A program made the translations under genes and the position numbers. Of a stretch of 39,710 nt of DNA, positions 29,857-37,140 are shown piece by piece. The notes beneath the pieces were generated by a model that saw only the letters and a list, made by a program, of their open reading frames with translations, was not told the DNA's origin and did not search any database. The stretch is from Bradyrhizobium sp. STM 3809. GTDB taxonomy: Bacteria > Pseudomonadota > Alphaproteobacteria > Rhizobiales > Xanthobacteraceae. Numbering within the stretch: position 1 is the first letter of the stretch; each line of letters opens with the position of its first letter. Where the stretch lies: positions 1 through 39,710 of the forward strand of contig NZ_CAFJ01000106.1 in NCBI RefSeq assembly GCF_000239795.1, written 5' to 3'.

Positions 29857-30000
29857 ATGACCGAGATGGGCGGCCTGCTCGAATTCGTCGTCGTGGCACT
29901 GTGCGTGCTCGGCTGGCTCGTGCTCGAATGGCAGGGCCGCCGCCTCGACCGCCAGCGCGCCGAGCGCGAGGCGAGGGAACGCGAGGCGGAGAATGGATAG
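29857..30000 (+). CDS. membrane microprotein, 47 aa, between crtB and crtC
   Basis: ATG at 29857 opens a 47-residue frame ending in TAG at 29998-30000. It has one membrane helix (FVVVALCVLGWLVLEW, about 10-25) followed by a highly charged amphipathic tail (RLDRQRAEREAREREAEN). The order 'short acidic N-end, helix, basic then Arg/Glu tail' fits a single-pass inner-membrane protein with a cytoplasmic tail. A GGTGAG sequence lies about ten bases upstream. It is 137 bases after crtB on the same strand, inside the photosynthesis cluster. Function unknown. Confidence 0.55.
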   Translation: MTEMGGLLEFVVVALCVLGWLVLEWQGRRLDRQRAEREAREREAENG

Positions 30001-30090
30001 GCCGAGGTTCTAGATGCGAGGCTGCCTTCGGCTGCGTACCATCATGGCCGACAATCAGGGTGACGCGCATCTGCATTCGCAACCACCGCC

Positions 30091-30243
30091 GTCGTCCCGG
30101 GCTTGATCCGGGACCCATACCCCCAGGGAGCGGTGCGAGGCACGCTGGTCGTTGGCTGAGTTGCCCCTCACGTCGGCTGCGGCGTATGGATCCCGTATCA
30201 GCGCCGCGACGCGCTGATGCGCGTCACGGCTTGTCGGGACGAC
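30091..30243. repeat. extragenic palindromic element in the crtB-crtC gap
   Basis: The 30001-30306 stretch has no convincing gene. It holds an element with left arm GTCGTCCCGGGCTTGATCC and right arm GGCTTGTCGGGACGAC, plus inner ACCCATAC (30113-30120) and GTATGGAT (30184-30191) arms. The TCCCGGGCTTGATCCGGGA part is itself a hairpin. The type is common between alphaproteobacterial genes and could also end transcripts from both sides. Confidence 0.6.
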
Positions 30244-30306
30244 ATCGAATCTTGACGCGCGGGCGAATCCGCCGCGAGGCTGGTCGGCATCACCCTTGTC
30301 GATCAC

Positions 30307-31263
30307 TCACCATCTGGGCATCCTGAACGGCAGCATGGCCTGGACGATCGGCATCTGAAATCTGTCCAGCGACAGGCTCTCGTGCATCACGGAGACATCC
30401 TCGCCGCGGACGCGCGCGGCGAGGTGGGAGCGGGCGTAGAACGGAGCGTCCTCCAGCGTGCTCACCACGCGCACCGGCGCATCGGCGTCGGCGCGGGCGC
30501 TGCGGTCGACGCGCCACAAGGTCTTGCGCAACGGCGCGTCGGCCAATGGCGTGACGTGCTCCAGCCTGGCGTCGGGATCGACGTGCAGCGCGATCGTCCT
30601 GTCGCCGCCGGCGCGCGCGATCGTGTCGTAGGAGATCGCCGTGCCGGTGCGCGTCGCGGCGCGCGACCATTGCCAGCTCTGGAAATCGCGCTCGAGCGGC
30701 GCGTCGCCATGGTTCAGGTCGAAATAGCCGTCGCCGCGCCAGTGCAGGTCGGGATGATCGAAGTCGACCGACACGCGGCAGCACGGCGCGATCGGCTGCC
30801 AGCGATGGCGTCCCCTGGCATCGAGCGTGAACGCGATCGCATTCAGCGCGGTCGGGACGACGCGCACCTTGCCGCGCAACGGCAACGGCCAGGGCACGGT
30901 GACCTCGTTGATCTCGATGTTGAGCTCGCGGCCGTCCCACGCGAGGTGACTGGGCCCGACGGCAAAACGCTGATCGCTGCGCGCGATCGCGCCGCGCCCG
31001 CGCTCGGTCATCGCCCAGCGCCGCGCCCGCTCGCCATACAGCGCGACGTTGAGCGCGCAGTGATTTTCAGGATCGGCCGGTCCGCGCCGCCGCGCCCACG
31101 CGTAGTAGGGCGAGAACACGCTGCCGACGAAGGCGATGATGGTGAGGCCGAAGCGGCCATCGTCGCTCAGTGCGTCGACATACCACCACGCATAGCCATC
31201 CGGCGGGACGGCGCGGTCGAAGCGAGGTCCATAATCGCTCTGCTGGCTGCCATCCGGCCCGAC
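30307..31263 (-). CDS. crtC: CrtC, carotenoid 1,2-hydratase (start uncertain)
   Basis: CrtC adds water to the C-1,2 end of acyclic carotenes (lycopene to rhodopin), a step toward spirilloxanthin. Family hallmarks are VPPDGYAWWYVDALSDDG, LTIIAFVGSVFSPYYAWAR and ENHCALNVALYG near the N-terminus, then the W/H-rich core (DLHWRGDGYFDLNHGD). The stop TGA is at 30307-30309. The N-terminus cannot be fixed: in this frame there is no ATG, GTG or TTG between the conserved region and an ATG at 31515, deep inside crtD. The end given here is arbitrary, about 15 codons before the conserved block. The frame overlaps the 3' end of crtD by about 100 bases in another register. Confidence 0.8.
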   Translation of the reverse strand, partial: VGPDGSQQSDYGPRFDRAVPPDGYAWWYVDALSDDGRFGLTIIAFVGSVFSPYYAWARRRGPADPENHCALNVALYGERARRWAMTERGRGAIARSDQRFAVGPSHLAWDGRELNIEINEVTVPWPLPLRGKVRVVPTALNAIAFTLDARGRHRWQPIAPCCRVSVDFDHPDLHWRGDGYFDLNHGDAPLERDFQSWQWSRAATRTGTAISYDTIARAGGDRTIALHVDPDARLEHVTPLADAPLRKTLWRVDRSARADADAPVRVVSTLEDAPFYARSHLAARVRGEDVSVMHESLSLDRFQMPIVQAMLPFRMPRW

Positions 31264-32696
31264 AGCGCCGCCATCGGCACGCCCGGTCCCGGATGCGCGC
31301 TGCCCCCCGCCACGTAGAGTCCCGGCAGCTTCGTCTGAGCGCCCGGACGCTGGAACGACGCCGTCCAGCCGTGCGAGCTGCGGCCATACAGCGCGCCCCC
31401 CGTGCCCGGAAACATCCGGCTGAAATCCGTCGGCGTCGTCACGCTGGTCAATTCCGGCGTCGTTGCGATGCTGAGGCCGCAGCGCTGCAACAGGTCGAAG
31501 GTCTGGCGGGCACATTGGCTGATCTCCGAGGGAGCGAAGCGATGATGATCACCTGATGCGGGCGCGTTGATCAGCACGAACAGCGGCTCGCTGCTGCCGG
31601 CCTCGCGCGGCTGGTCACCGCGGTCCTGCGCGCAGACATAGACGGTGGGCTCGGCCGGCATCGCGCGCCGCTCGATCAGAGAATCGAACTCGGCGCGGTA
31701 GTCGCGCGAGAAGAACACGTTGTGACGCACCAGCGGAAAGCCGTCGGCGCGCGCCACGCAGCTCCAGGTCATCGCCGACAGCGAGCGCGCCGATTCCGGG
31801 ATGGCCGGCAGCGCACGCGCGGCCTCGATGCCGAACAGGCCCTGCGCGAGGGCGGCGACATCGGCCGTGGCGATCACGGCATCCGCCGCGATCTGCTCGC
31901 CGGTGGCGAGGCGGACGCCCGCGGCGCGGCCGCTGTTGGTGACGATGCCGGCGACCTCGCTGTCGTAGCGGATGCTGACGCCGTGTCGTCGCGCCAGCGC
32001 CGCCAGGCAGGCGGCGAACTCGTGCATGCCGCCATCGATCGACCAGACGCCGGCCTGCTCGACATGGGCCACCAGCATCAGCGTCGCCGGCGCATGGAAC
32101 GGCGACGAGCCGCAATAGGTCGCGTAGCGGCCGAACAGCTGCTGCAGGCGGGGATCACGGAAATAGCCGCCGAGCGCCTTCCACAAGGTCTGGAACGGGC
32201 GGATCGCGGTGAGATCGCGAAAGCCGGCATTGCGCAGCAGATGCGTCATGCTCGGCGCCGGCGTGCGGATGAAGGGATCCCGCAGCGTCTCGAAGATGCG
32301 GCGCGCATCGCGGCAGAACGCGCGATAGCCCTCGGCCTCGCTGCGCCCGGCGAAGCGGCCGATCGCGTCAGCCGAACGGTCCTCGTCGGCGAAGAGATCG
32401 AGCGAGCGGCGATCGGTCCAGGCGTGGCGGGCGAGGATGTCGAGCGGCGTGAGCGTGAGATGATCGTCGAGCGCCGTGCCGAGCTCGGCGAACAGCTCGT
32501 CGAACACCCAGCGCATCGTGAACACGGTGGGACCGGAGTCGATGCGCGCCGGGCCGATGGCGATCTGGCGCATCTTGCCGCCGGGGGCGGCCGCGCGCTC
32601 GAGCACCGTCACCTCGGCGCCGCGGGCCGCCAGGGTCAGCGCAGCGCTGAGGCCGGCCATCCCGGCGCCAACCACGATCACGCGGTGATCGGCCAT
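31167..32696 (-). CDS. crtD: CrtD, hydroxyneurosporene/methoxyneurosporene desaturase
   Basis: This 509-aa FAD-dependent carotenoid 3,4-desaturase of the CrtI family acts after CrtC in the spirilloxanthin pathway. The FAD motif is VIVVGAGMAGLSAAL (6-20), followed by LERAAAPGGKMRQIAIGPARIDSGPTVF in parts and a C-terminal GLYVAGGSAHPGPGVPMAALSGRMA. AGGAGGG lies eight bases before the ATG. It is transcribed divergently from crtE, and the space between holds two PpsR-type sites. Its last about 30 codons extend beyond the usual CrtD ending and lie over the crtC N-terminus. Confidence 0.93.
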   Translation of the reverse strand: MADHRVIVVGAGMAGLSAALTLAARGAEVTVLERAAAPGGKMRQIAIGPARIDSGPTVFTMRWVFDELFAELGTALDDHLTLTPLDILARHAWTDRRSLDLFADEDRSADAIGRFAGRSEAEGYRAFCRDARRIFETLRDPFIRTPAPSMTHLLRNAGFRDLTAIRPFQTLWKALGGYFRDPRLQQLFGRYATYCGSSPFHAPATLMLVAHVEQAGVWSIDGGMHEFAACLAALARRHGVSIRYDSEVAGIVTNSGRAAGVRLATGEQIAADAVIATADVAALAQGLFGIEAARALPAIPESARSLSAMTWSCVARADGFPLVRHNVFFSRDYRAEFDSLIERRAMPAEPTVYVCAQDRGDQPREAGSSEPLFVLINAPASGDHHRFAPSEISQCARQTFDLLQRCGLSIATTPELTSVTTPTDFSRMFPGTGGALYGRSSHGWTASFQRPGAQTKLPGLYVAGGSAHPGPGVPMAALSGRMAASRAIMDLASTAPSRRMAMRGGMSTH

Positions 32697-32733
32697 TGCT
32701 CGCCCTCCTGTCCGCCGGATCTGACGCAGGAAA

Positions 32734-32751
32734 TGTCTAGCATGATTTACA
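32734..32751. promoter_or_regulatory. PpsR/CrtJ-type operator, crtD-proximal
   Basis: TGTCTAGCATGATTTACA fits TGT-N12-ACA exactly. It is the left of two such sites in the 120-base divergent region between crtD and crtE, 38 bases before the crtD start. A TTTACA here could be a weak -35 for crtE. Confidence 0.72.
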
Positions 32752-32758
32752 CTATAGG

Positions 32759-32776
32759 TGTAAGTTGTAATTTACA
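32759..32776. promoter_or_regulatory. PpsR/CrtJ-type operator, crtE-proximal
   Basis: TGTAAGTTGTAATTTACA fits TGT-N12-ACA exactly and has a longer palindromic core (TGTAA...TTACA). Its centre is 25 bases from that of the neighbouring site, a bit over two helical turns, so two repressor units could bind side by side. It lies 41 bases before the crtE ATG. Confidence 0.75.
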
Positions 32777-32816
32777 TAAGCGAGGCCCGATCGGTCTCGC
32801 GGCAGGGGAGGCTCGC

Positions 32817-33686
32817 ATGGACGTGATGGCCCGGATCGAAAAATCCCTCGTCGCAGCGGTCGCGCTGGCCGACCGGCCGGGATGTCCGCCCCGGCTGTCC
32901 GCCGCCATGCAGGCCGCCGTGTTCCCCAAGGGGGCGCGGGTGCGCCCAAGGCTCTGTCATGCGGTGGCCGCGGCCTGCGGCGACGACGAGCCGTCGGCGA
33001 CGGACGCTGCGGGATCGGCGATCGAACTGCTGCACTGCGCCTCGCTGGTCCATGACGATCTGCCGTGCTTCGACAATGCCAAGCTGCGGCGCGGCCGGCC
33101 CTCGGTGCATGCCGCGTTCGGCGAGCCGCTTGCGGTGCTCGCCGGCGACGCGCTGATCGTGCTCGCCTTCCAGTCGCTCGCCAAGTCGCGCTGCTCGCCG
33201 CTGCGGCTGGCGCGGTTGATCGAGACCATCGGCGACGCCGTCGGGGTGCCGCATGGCATCGCCGCCGGCCAGGCCTGGGAATGCGAGCCGGAGATCGACC
33301 TGTCGCATTATCATCGCTCCAAGACCGGCGCGCTGTTCGCGGCCGCCACGGTGTCCGGCGCGGCGGCGGCCGGGCACGCCGATCCGGAAGCGTGGCGCAG
33401 CCTGGGCGAGAAGATCGGTGAGGCCTATCAGGTCGCCGACGACATCCGCGATGCCGCCAGCGATGAGGAGGAGGCCGGCAAGCCGGTCGGGCAGGACGCC
33501 GCGCTCGGGCGCCCCAACGCCGTGCTGCGCTACGGGCTGACCGGCGCGGTGAGCTATCTCCACGGCCTCGTCGCCGACGGCATCCGCACCATGCCGCCCT
33601 GCGCCCATGCGCATGAGTTGCGCGCGCTGATGGAGCAGGAAGCCAAGCGCCTGGTGCCGCGCCGGCTCGCAGTGTCGGCGGCGTGA
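32817..33686 (+). CDS. crtE: CrtE, geranylgeranyl diphosphate synthase
   Basis: This 289-aa prenyltransferase makes GGPP for both carotenoids and the bacteriochlorophyll tail. The first Asp-rich motif is DDLPCFD (80-86), the DDx4D form with an RRGRPS follow-on. The second is DDIRD (208-212) in YQVADDIRDA. The start at 32817 has AGGGGAGG in front. It stands as a single gene behind the double PpsR site. Palindromes follow its stop. Confidence 0.94.
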   Translation: MDVMARIEKSLVAAVALADRPGCPPRLSAAMQAAVFPKGARVRPRLCHAVAAACGDDEPSATDAAGSAIELLHCASLVHDDLPCFDNAKLRRGRPSVHAAFGEPLAVLAGDALIVLAFQSLAKSRCSPLRLARLIETIGDAVGVPHGIAAGQAWECEPEIDLSHYHRSKTGALFAAATVSGAAAAGHADPEAWRSLGEKIGEAYQVADDIRDAASDEEEAGKPVGQDAALGRPNAVLRYGLTGAVSYLHGLVADGIRTMPPCAHAHELRALMEQEAKRLVPRRLAVSAA

Positions 33687-33747
33687 TTTCAACTCCTCGG
33701 GAGGCGTGTTCCGTGGGACGAGAACGTCAGCTCATCCGTTGCTCGCC

Positions 33748-33834
33748 ATGCCCGGGCGTGACCCGGGCATCCATGACGCCCTTTCTATCAGCACCAAACG
33801 TGGATGGCCGGGTCTCAAGCCCGGCCATGACGAG
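33748..33834. repeat. pair of extragenic hairpins between crtE and crtF
   Basis: GCCCGGG (33750-33756) with CCCGGGC (33762-33768), and GGCCGGG (33806-33812) with CCCGGCC (33820-33826), form two strong stems. The flanking CATCCATGACG and CGTGGATG make a larger symmetry. This is a REP-like element and may act as the 3' end of the crtE transcript. The rest of 33687-33922 holds nothing I can name. Confidence 0.6.
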
Positions 33835-33922
33835 AACTGATTGCCGTGTTTGAGCGGCGCCAGAACGCCTTCTGCGCCGTCAGGGCCGTCAGGCGTCCGA
33901 CGCGACGGGAGCGCTGACCGCC

Positions 33923-35068
33923 ATGCCCGCCGCCCTTCGCCACGACACGCCGGCGCCGGTCAGCTTCGGTGATCGCTGGCGCGGCTGGCGCGACGCACTA
34001 CTGGCCAGTGCTTCGTTCCAGCGCTGGGCGGCTGCCTTTCCGCTGACGCGGCCGATCGCGCGCAAGCGCGCAGCGGAGCTGTTCGATCTCTGCGCCGGCT
34101 TCGTCTATTCGCAGACCTTGGCGGCTTGCGTGCAGCTCGATCTGTTCGAGGGGTTGCGCGCCGGACCGCGCGACCTCGCGGCGCTGGCCGCGCGGACGGC
34201 GATCCCCGAGGCGGCGATGGAGAGCCTGTGCGAGGCCGCCTGCGCGCTGCAATTGCTCGAGCGCCGCGGCGCCGTGCGTTACGGCCTTGGACCGCTCGGC
34301 GCGGCGCTGCTCGGCAATCCCGGCATCGCCGCGATGGTCCGGCACCATGCGGCGCTCTACGACGATCTCGGCGATCCCCTGGCGCTGCTGCGTGGGCAGG
34401 GGCGCGAACGCCGTCTCGCGCAATATTGGCCCTACGCGCTCGACCACAGCGGCGCGGCGCTGACCCGCGACGACGTCGCGCCCTATACGGCGCTGATGGC
34501 CGCCTCGCAGCCGATGATCGCCGATGTGGTTCTCGCGGCCTATCCGCTCACTGGCCACCGCTGCCTGCTCGATGTCGGCGGCGGCGACGGCAGCTTTCTC
34601 GCCGCCGCCGCGCGGGCTGCGCCGCAGCTGCAGCTGAAGTTGTTCGATCTGCCGGAGGTCGCCGCGATCGCTCGCGAGCGGCTCGGCTCGGCGGGCCTGG
34701 CCGGCCGCACTACGATCACGCCGGGCAGCTTCTACGACGACCCGCTGCCATCGGGCGCCGACGTGATCTCGCTGATTCGGGTGGTGCACGATCACGACGA
34801 CGAGGCCGTCGCGCAATTGTTCGCCAAGGTGCGGGCGGCGCTGCCTGCCGGGGGCGTGCTTCTGCTCGGTGAGCCGATGCGCGACATGGCCGGCGGCAGC
34901 GATGGGGTCAGCGCCTATTTCGAGATCTATCTGCGTGCAATGGGGCAGGGGCGGCCGCGCAGCGCGGCCAGGCTGCGCGAGCTGCTGACGCTGGCAGGCT
35001 TTTCGCAGGTGCGAGTGCTTCGCACGCGCATCCCCTTGATCGCCAGCGTGATTGTCGCGAAAAGCTGA
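33923..35068 (+). CDS. crtF: CrtF, hydroxycarotenoid O-methyltransferase
   Basis: This 381-aa SAM-dependent methyltransferase of the COMT-like O-methyltransferase_2 family forms the methoxy ends of spirilloxanthin. An N-terminal dimerisation/helical domain (about 50-200) includes AELFDLCAGFVYSQTLAACVQLDLFE. It is followed by the SAM motif I CLLDVGGGDGSFL (214-226) and a catalytic-region HDHDDE (RVVHDHDDEAV, about 290). The C-terminus AGFSQVRVLRTRIPLIASVIVA is the usual end strand. It is 90 bases before bchC, with a PpsR-type site in the gap. Confidence 0.92.
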   Translation: MPAALRHDTPAPVSFGDRWRGWRDALLASASFQRWAAAFPLTRPIARKRAAELFDLCAGFVYSQTLAACVQLDLFEGLRAGPRDLAALAARTAIPEAAMESLCEAACALQLLERRGAVRYGLGPLGAALLGNPGIAAMVRHHAALYDDLGDPLALLRGQGRERRLAQYWPYALDHSGAALTRDDVAPYTALMAASQPMIADVVLAAYPLTGHRCLLDVGGGDGSFLAAAARAAPQLQLKLFDLPEVAAIARERLGSAGLAGRTTITPGSFYDDPLPSGADVISLIRVVHDHDDEAVAQLFAKVRAALPAGGVLLLGEPMRDMAGGSDGVSAYFEIYLRAMGQGRPRSAARLRELLTLAGFSQVRVLRTRIPLIASVIVAKS

Positions 35069-35077
35069 CACTCCATC

Positions 35078-35095
35078 TGTAAATATATGTTGACA
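35078..35095. promoter_or_regulatory. PpsR/CrtJ-type operator before bchC
   Basis: TGTAAATATATGTTGACA fits TGT-N12-ACA exactly and stands out as AT-rich within GC-rich surroundings. Its right half contains the TTGACA (35090-35095) of a good sigma-70 promoter. A repressor here would occlude RNA polymerase and so control bchCXYZ. Confidence 0.75.
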
Positions 35096-35117
35096 CTCTC
35101 CGTGACAGGACTAACCT
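35090..35117 (+). promoter_or_regulatory. candidate sigma-70 promoter for bchCXYZ
   Basis: TTGACA at 35090-35095 and TAACCT at 35112-35117 are separated by 16 bases. The -35 is perfect and the -10 is a partial match. Transcription would start near 35125, about 35 bases before the bchC ATG. Confidence 0.5.
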
Positions 35118-35158
35118 GACACCCGTATGAGAGCGGGCGTCGCCGGGGAGTTTGGGCT

Positions 35159-36100
35159 ATGGACGCGATCGCCGTGGTGCTGGGGAGGCCGAGGGAATTG
35201 TCGCTGCAGCACCTGCTGTTGGCGGATGCTCCGGACTGCCTGACCGTCGACATCGAATGGAGCGCGATCAGCACCGGCACCGAGCGGCTGCTGTACGAAG
35301 GCCGCATGCCGCAGTTTCCGGGCATGGGCTATCCGCTCGTGCCGGGCTACGAGGCCGTGGGCCGCGTTGCGCAGGCCGCCGCGCATTCCGGTTTCCGGAA
35401 AGGCGAGCGTGTGTTCGTGCCGGGCGCGGCGCGCTGCTTCGGCGAGGTCAGGAGCCTGTTCGGCGCCGCCGCCTCGCGGCTCAACGTTCCCGCGCAGCGC
35501 GTCGTCGCGATCGACGAGTCCAATGGCGAGCGCGGCGTGCTGCTGGCGCTGGCGGCCACGGCCTATCATGCCTTGTCGATCGGTGGTGACGGCCAGGCTG
35601 AATGTGTGGTGGGTCATGGCGTGCTCGGCCGTCTGCTTGCCCGCCTGATCGTCGCGATGGGCGGCGATCCGCCCGTGGTGTGGGAGAGTAATCCGGAGCG
35701 CGCCAGCAGCGCGATGGGCTATCGCGTCATCGATCCCGCTCAGGACACGAAGCGCGACTACCGCCTGATCTTCGATGCCAGCGGTGATGCCGGCCTGCTC
35801 GACAGCCTCATCGCGCGCCTCGCGCCGCGTGGCGAGATCATCCTCGCCGGCTTCTACAGCGCGCCGCTCACCTTCTCCTATCCGCCGGCCTTCATGCGCG
35901 AGGCGGCGATCCGCGTCGCCGCCGAATGGAAGCACGACGATCTGGTCGCGGTGCGCAACCTGATCGACACCGGCCGGCTGTCGCTGGATGGGCTGATCAC
36001 GCATCACGCGGACGCAACGTCCGCGGAGGGCGCCTACCGGACTGCGTTCGACGATCCCTCGTGTCTCAAGATGGTCCTGGACTGGAGAGCTGCCGCATGA
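35159..36100 (+). CDS. bchC: BchC, bacteriochlorophyllide a 3-hydroxyethyl dehydrogenase
   Basis: This 313-aa oxidoreductase of the medium-chain alcohol dehydrogenase type oxidises the 3-(1-hydroxyethyl) group to 3-acetyl in bacteriochlorophyllide a synthesis. The N-terminal GroES-like part has the BchC signature EWSAISTGTERLLYEGRMPQFPGMGYPLVPGYEAVGRV in parts. The cofactor region includes VVGHGVLGRLLARLIVAMGG (about 153-172). It lacks the zinc-ligand pattern of classic MDR enzymes (no GHE; instead PGYE). GGGGAG precedes the ATG. It overlaps bchX by four bases. Confidence 0.94.
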   Translation: MDAIAVVLGRPRELSLQHLLLADAPDCLTVDIEWSAISTGTERLLYEGRMPQFPGMGYPLVPGYEAVGRVAQAAAHSGFRKGERVFVPGAARCFGEVRSLFGAAASRLNVPAQRVVAIDESNGERGVLLALAATAYHALSIGGDGQAECVVGHGVLGRLLARLIVAMGGDPPVVWESNPERASSAMGYRVIDPAQDTKRDYRLIFDASGDAGLLDSLIARLAPRGEIILAGFYSAPLTFSYPPAFMREAAIRVAAEWKHDDLVAVRNLIDTGRLSLDGLITHHADATSAEGAYRTAFDDPSCLKMVLDWRAAA

Positions 36101-37095
36101 ACGCCCCGACCAAGATCAGCGCGATGACAGATGCCCTGCGTGCCGAGGCCGCGATCGAGCCGGATGCGCCGGTGACCGCTGCGCCGAAGAAGGCCACGCA
36201 GATCATCGCCATTTACGGCAAGGGCGGCATCGGCAAGAGCTTCACGCTCGCCAATCTGTCCTACATGATGGCGCAGCAGGGCAAGAAGGTGCTCTTGATC
36301 GGCTGCGATCCGAAGAGCGACACGACCTCGCTGCTGTTCGGCGGCCGCGCCTGCCCGACCATCCTGGAAACCTCGTCGAAGAAGAAGCTCGCCGGCGAGG
36401 AGGTCAAGATCGGCGACGTCTGCTTCAAGCGCGACGGCGTGTTCGCGATGGAGCTCGGCGGTCCCGAGGTCGGCCGCGGCTGCGGCGGACGCGGCATCAT
36501 CCACGGCTTCGAGCTGATCGAGAAGCTCGGCTTCCACGACTGGGGCTTCGATTACGTGCTGCTCGACTTCCTCGGTGACGTCGTCTGCGGCGGCTTCGGC
36601 CTGCCGATCGCGCGCGACATGTGCCAGAAGGTCATCATCGTCGGCTCCAACGACCTGCAGTCGCTCTACGTCGCCAACAATGTCTGCTCGGCGGTGGAGT
36701 ATTTCCGCAAGCTCGGCGGCAATGTCGGCGTCGCCGGCATCGTCATCAACAAGGATGACGGCACCGGCGAGGCGCAGGCCTTTGCCGATGCGGTCGGCAT
36801 TCCGGTGCTCGCCTCGATCCCTGCCGACGACGACATCCGGCGCAAAAGTGCGAGCTACCAGATCATCGGCCGGCCCGGCACGGCCTGGGCGCCGCTGTTC
36901 GAGCTGCTCGCGACCAACGTCGCCGAGGCGCCGCCGCAGCATCCGCATCCGCTGACGCAGGACGGCCTGCTCGGCCTGTTCAAGGCTTCGGAGGTCGGCC
37001 GCGATGTGGTGCTGGAGCAGGCGACGCTCGAGGATATGTGCGGCAGCACGGCGGTCGCGAAGCCGTCGCTCGAAGTGATCTACGACAATGTGTGA
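36097..37095 (+). CDS. bchX: BchX, chlorophyllide a reductase iron protein
   Basis: This 332-aa NifH/BchL-like ATP-dependent reductase is the electron donor to BchY/BchZ. The P-loop is GKGGIGKS (41-48), switch I is GCDPKSDTT, and the cysteines expected to hold the interdimer 4Fe-4S cluster are C129 (GRGCGGRG) and C164 (DVVCGGFG). An N-terminal extension of about 35 residues (Ala/Pro/Glu-rich) is typical of BchX as opposed to BchL. The start overlaps the bchC stop (ATGA). A 45-base gap follows to bchY. Confidence 0.96.
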   Translation: MNAPTKISAMTDALRAEAAIEPDAPVTAAPKKATQIIAIYGKGGIGKSFTLANLSYMMAQQGKKVLLIGCDPKSDTTSLLFGGRACPTILETSSKKKLAGEEVKIGDVCFKRDGVFAMELGGPEVGRGCGGRGIIHGFELIEKLGFHDWGFDYVLLDFLGDVVCGGFGLPIARDMCQKVIIVGSNDLQSLYVANNVCSAVEYFRKLGGNVGVAGIVINKDDGTGEAQAFADAVGIPVLASIPADDDIRRKSASYQIIGRPGTAWAPLFELLATNVAEAPPQHPHPLTQDGLLGLFKASEVGRDVVLEQATLEDMCGSTAVAKPSLEVIYDNV

Positions 37096-37140
37096 CGGGT
37101 GCGTGCTGAGCAGCGGAACTGAGTAGTGGAATCTCGTGCA

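Noticed and set aside
30001..30306. Possible small genes in the crtB-crtC gap
   Set aside because: Frames here are formed over an inverted repeat and lack ribosome sites or protein-like composition.
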